A DNA stretch of 6,527 nt from Planctomycetaceae bacterium (lineage in GTDB: Bacteria > Planctomycetota > Planctomycetia > Pirellulales > Thermoguttaceae): NCBI GenBank assembly GCA_031282385.1, contig JAITDV010000499.1:1-6527 (forward strand), in the 5' to 3' direction. The notes beneath the pieces are model-generated. The model was not told the DNA's origin. It ran no database searches and saw only the letters and a list, made by a program, of their open reading frames with translations. The translations under genes and the position numbers were made by a program. Of this stretch, positions 6,463-6,527 are shown piece by piece; positions within the stretch are counted from its first letter, which is position 1; each line of letters starts with the position of its first letter.

Positions 6463-6527
6463 TATACTATTCGTACTATAAATTGCGTGACTCAAGAGCG
6501 TAAAAGCCTGCTTTCCGATAGGTAAGC

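Noticed and set aside
6463..6527. tRNA or other small RNA at the right edge
   Set aside because: No T-arm motif, cloverleaf or known RNA signature could be found, and the window ends before any structure completes.

Overview
The window reads as an AT-rich bacterial chromosome segment in which every protein gene lies on the minus strand. Three full-length genes are present, in transcription order carA (carbamoyl-phosphate synthase small subunit, about 6346-5135), a 791-residue membrane protein with a von Willebrand factor A domain and a glutamine-amidotransferase-like fold (4983-2608), and pfkA (6-phosphofructokinase, 1244-255). I infer Planctomycetota as the source. Large VWA plus GATase-like membrane proteins with a C-terminal anchor and a 'GLGRVLAFAGD'-type motif are characteristic of that phylum, and the low GC would suit one of its AT-rich lineages. 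No rRNA or other phylogenetic marker is available here, so this is a moderate-confidence guess.

Layout from left to right: 1-254 holds nothing I can support (AT-rich sequence downstream of pfkA, no convincing terminator). pfkA follows, with a good Shine-Dalgarno and an upstream promoter candidate separated from it by a leader of about 150 nt that can fold two ways. Next is a decayed gene of unknown family (1533-2006), with two in-frame stops and its 5' side cut off by a repeat element. That element, 2045-2319, looks like a small non-autonomous transposable element (MITE-like). It has imperfect 19-bp ends, an inner 31-bp inverted repeat, and a core of five 27-bp tandem units, each itself a hairpin. 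From 2320 to 2607 there is no gene, only a near-consensus plus-strand promoter. The VWA gene has a plausible promoter in the 150-bp gap that separates it from carA. Just upstream of carA, at 6411-6462, lies a second copy of the left end of the repeat element, running off the right side of the window.

The genes do not form an obvious functional operon. carA supplies the glutaminase half of carbamoyl-phosphate synthesis for arginine and pyrimidines, pfkA is the committed step of glycolysis, and the VWA protein is an envelope protein usually found beside MoxR/DUF58 genes that are absent here. The unusual content is the repeat element and the gene remnant next to it, an Asn/Cys/Gly-rich insertion in CarA, and an Asp-to-Asn change at a conserved Mg-binding position of PfkA.
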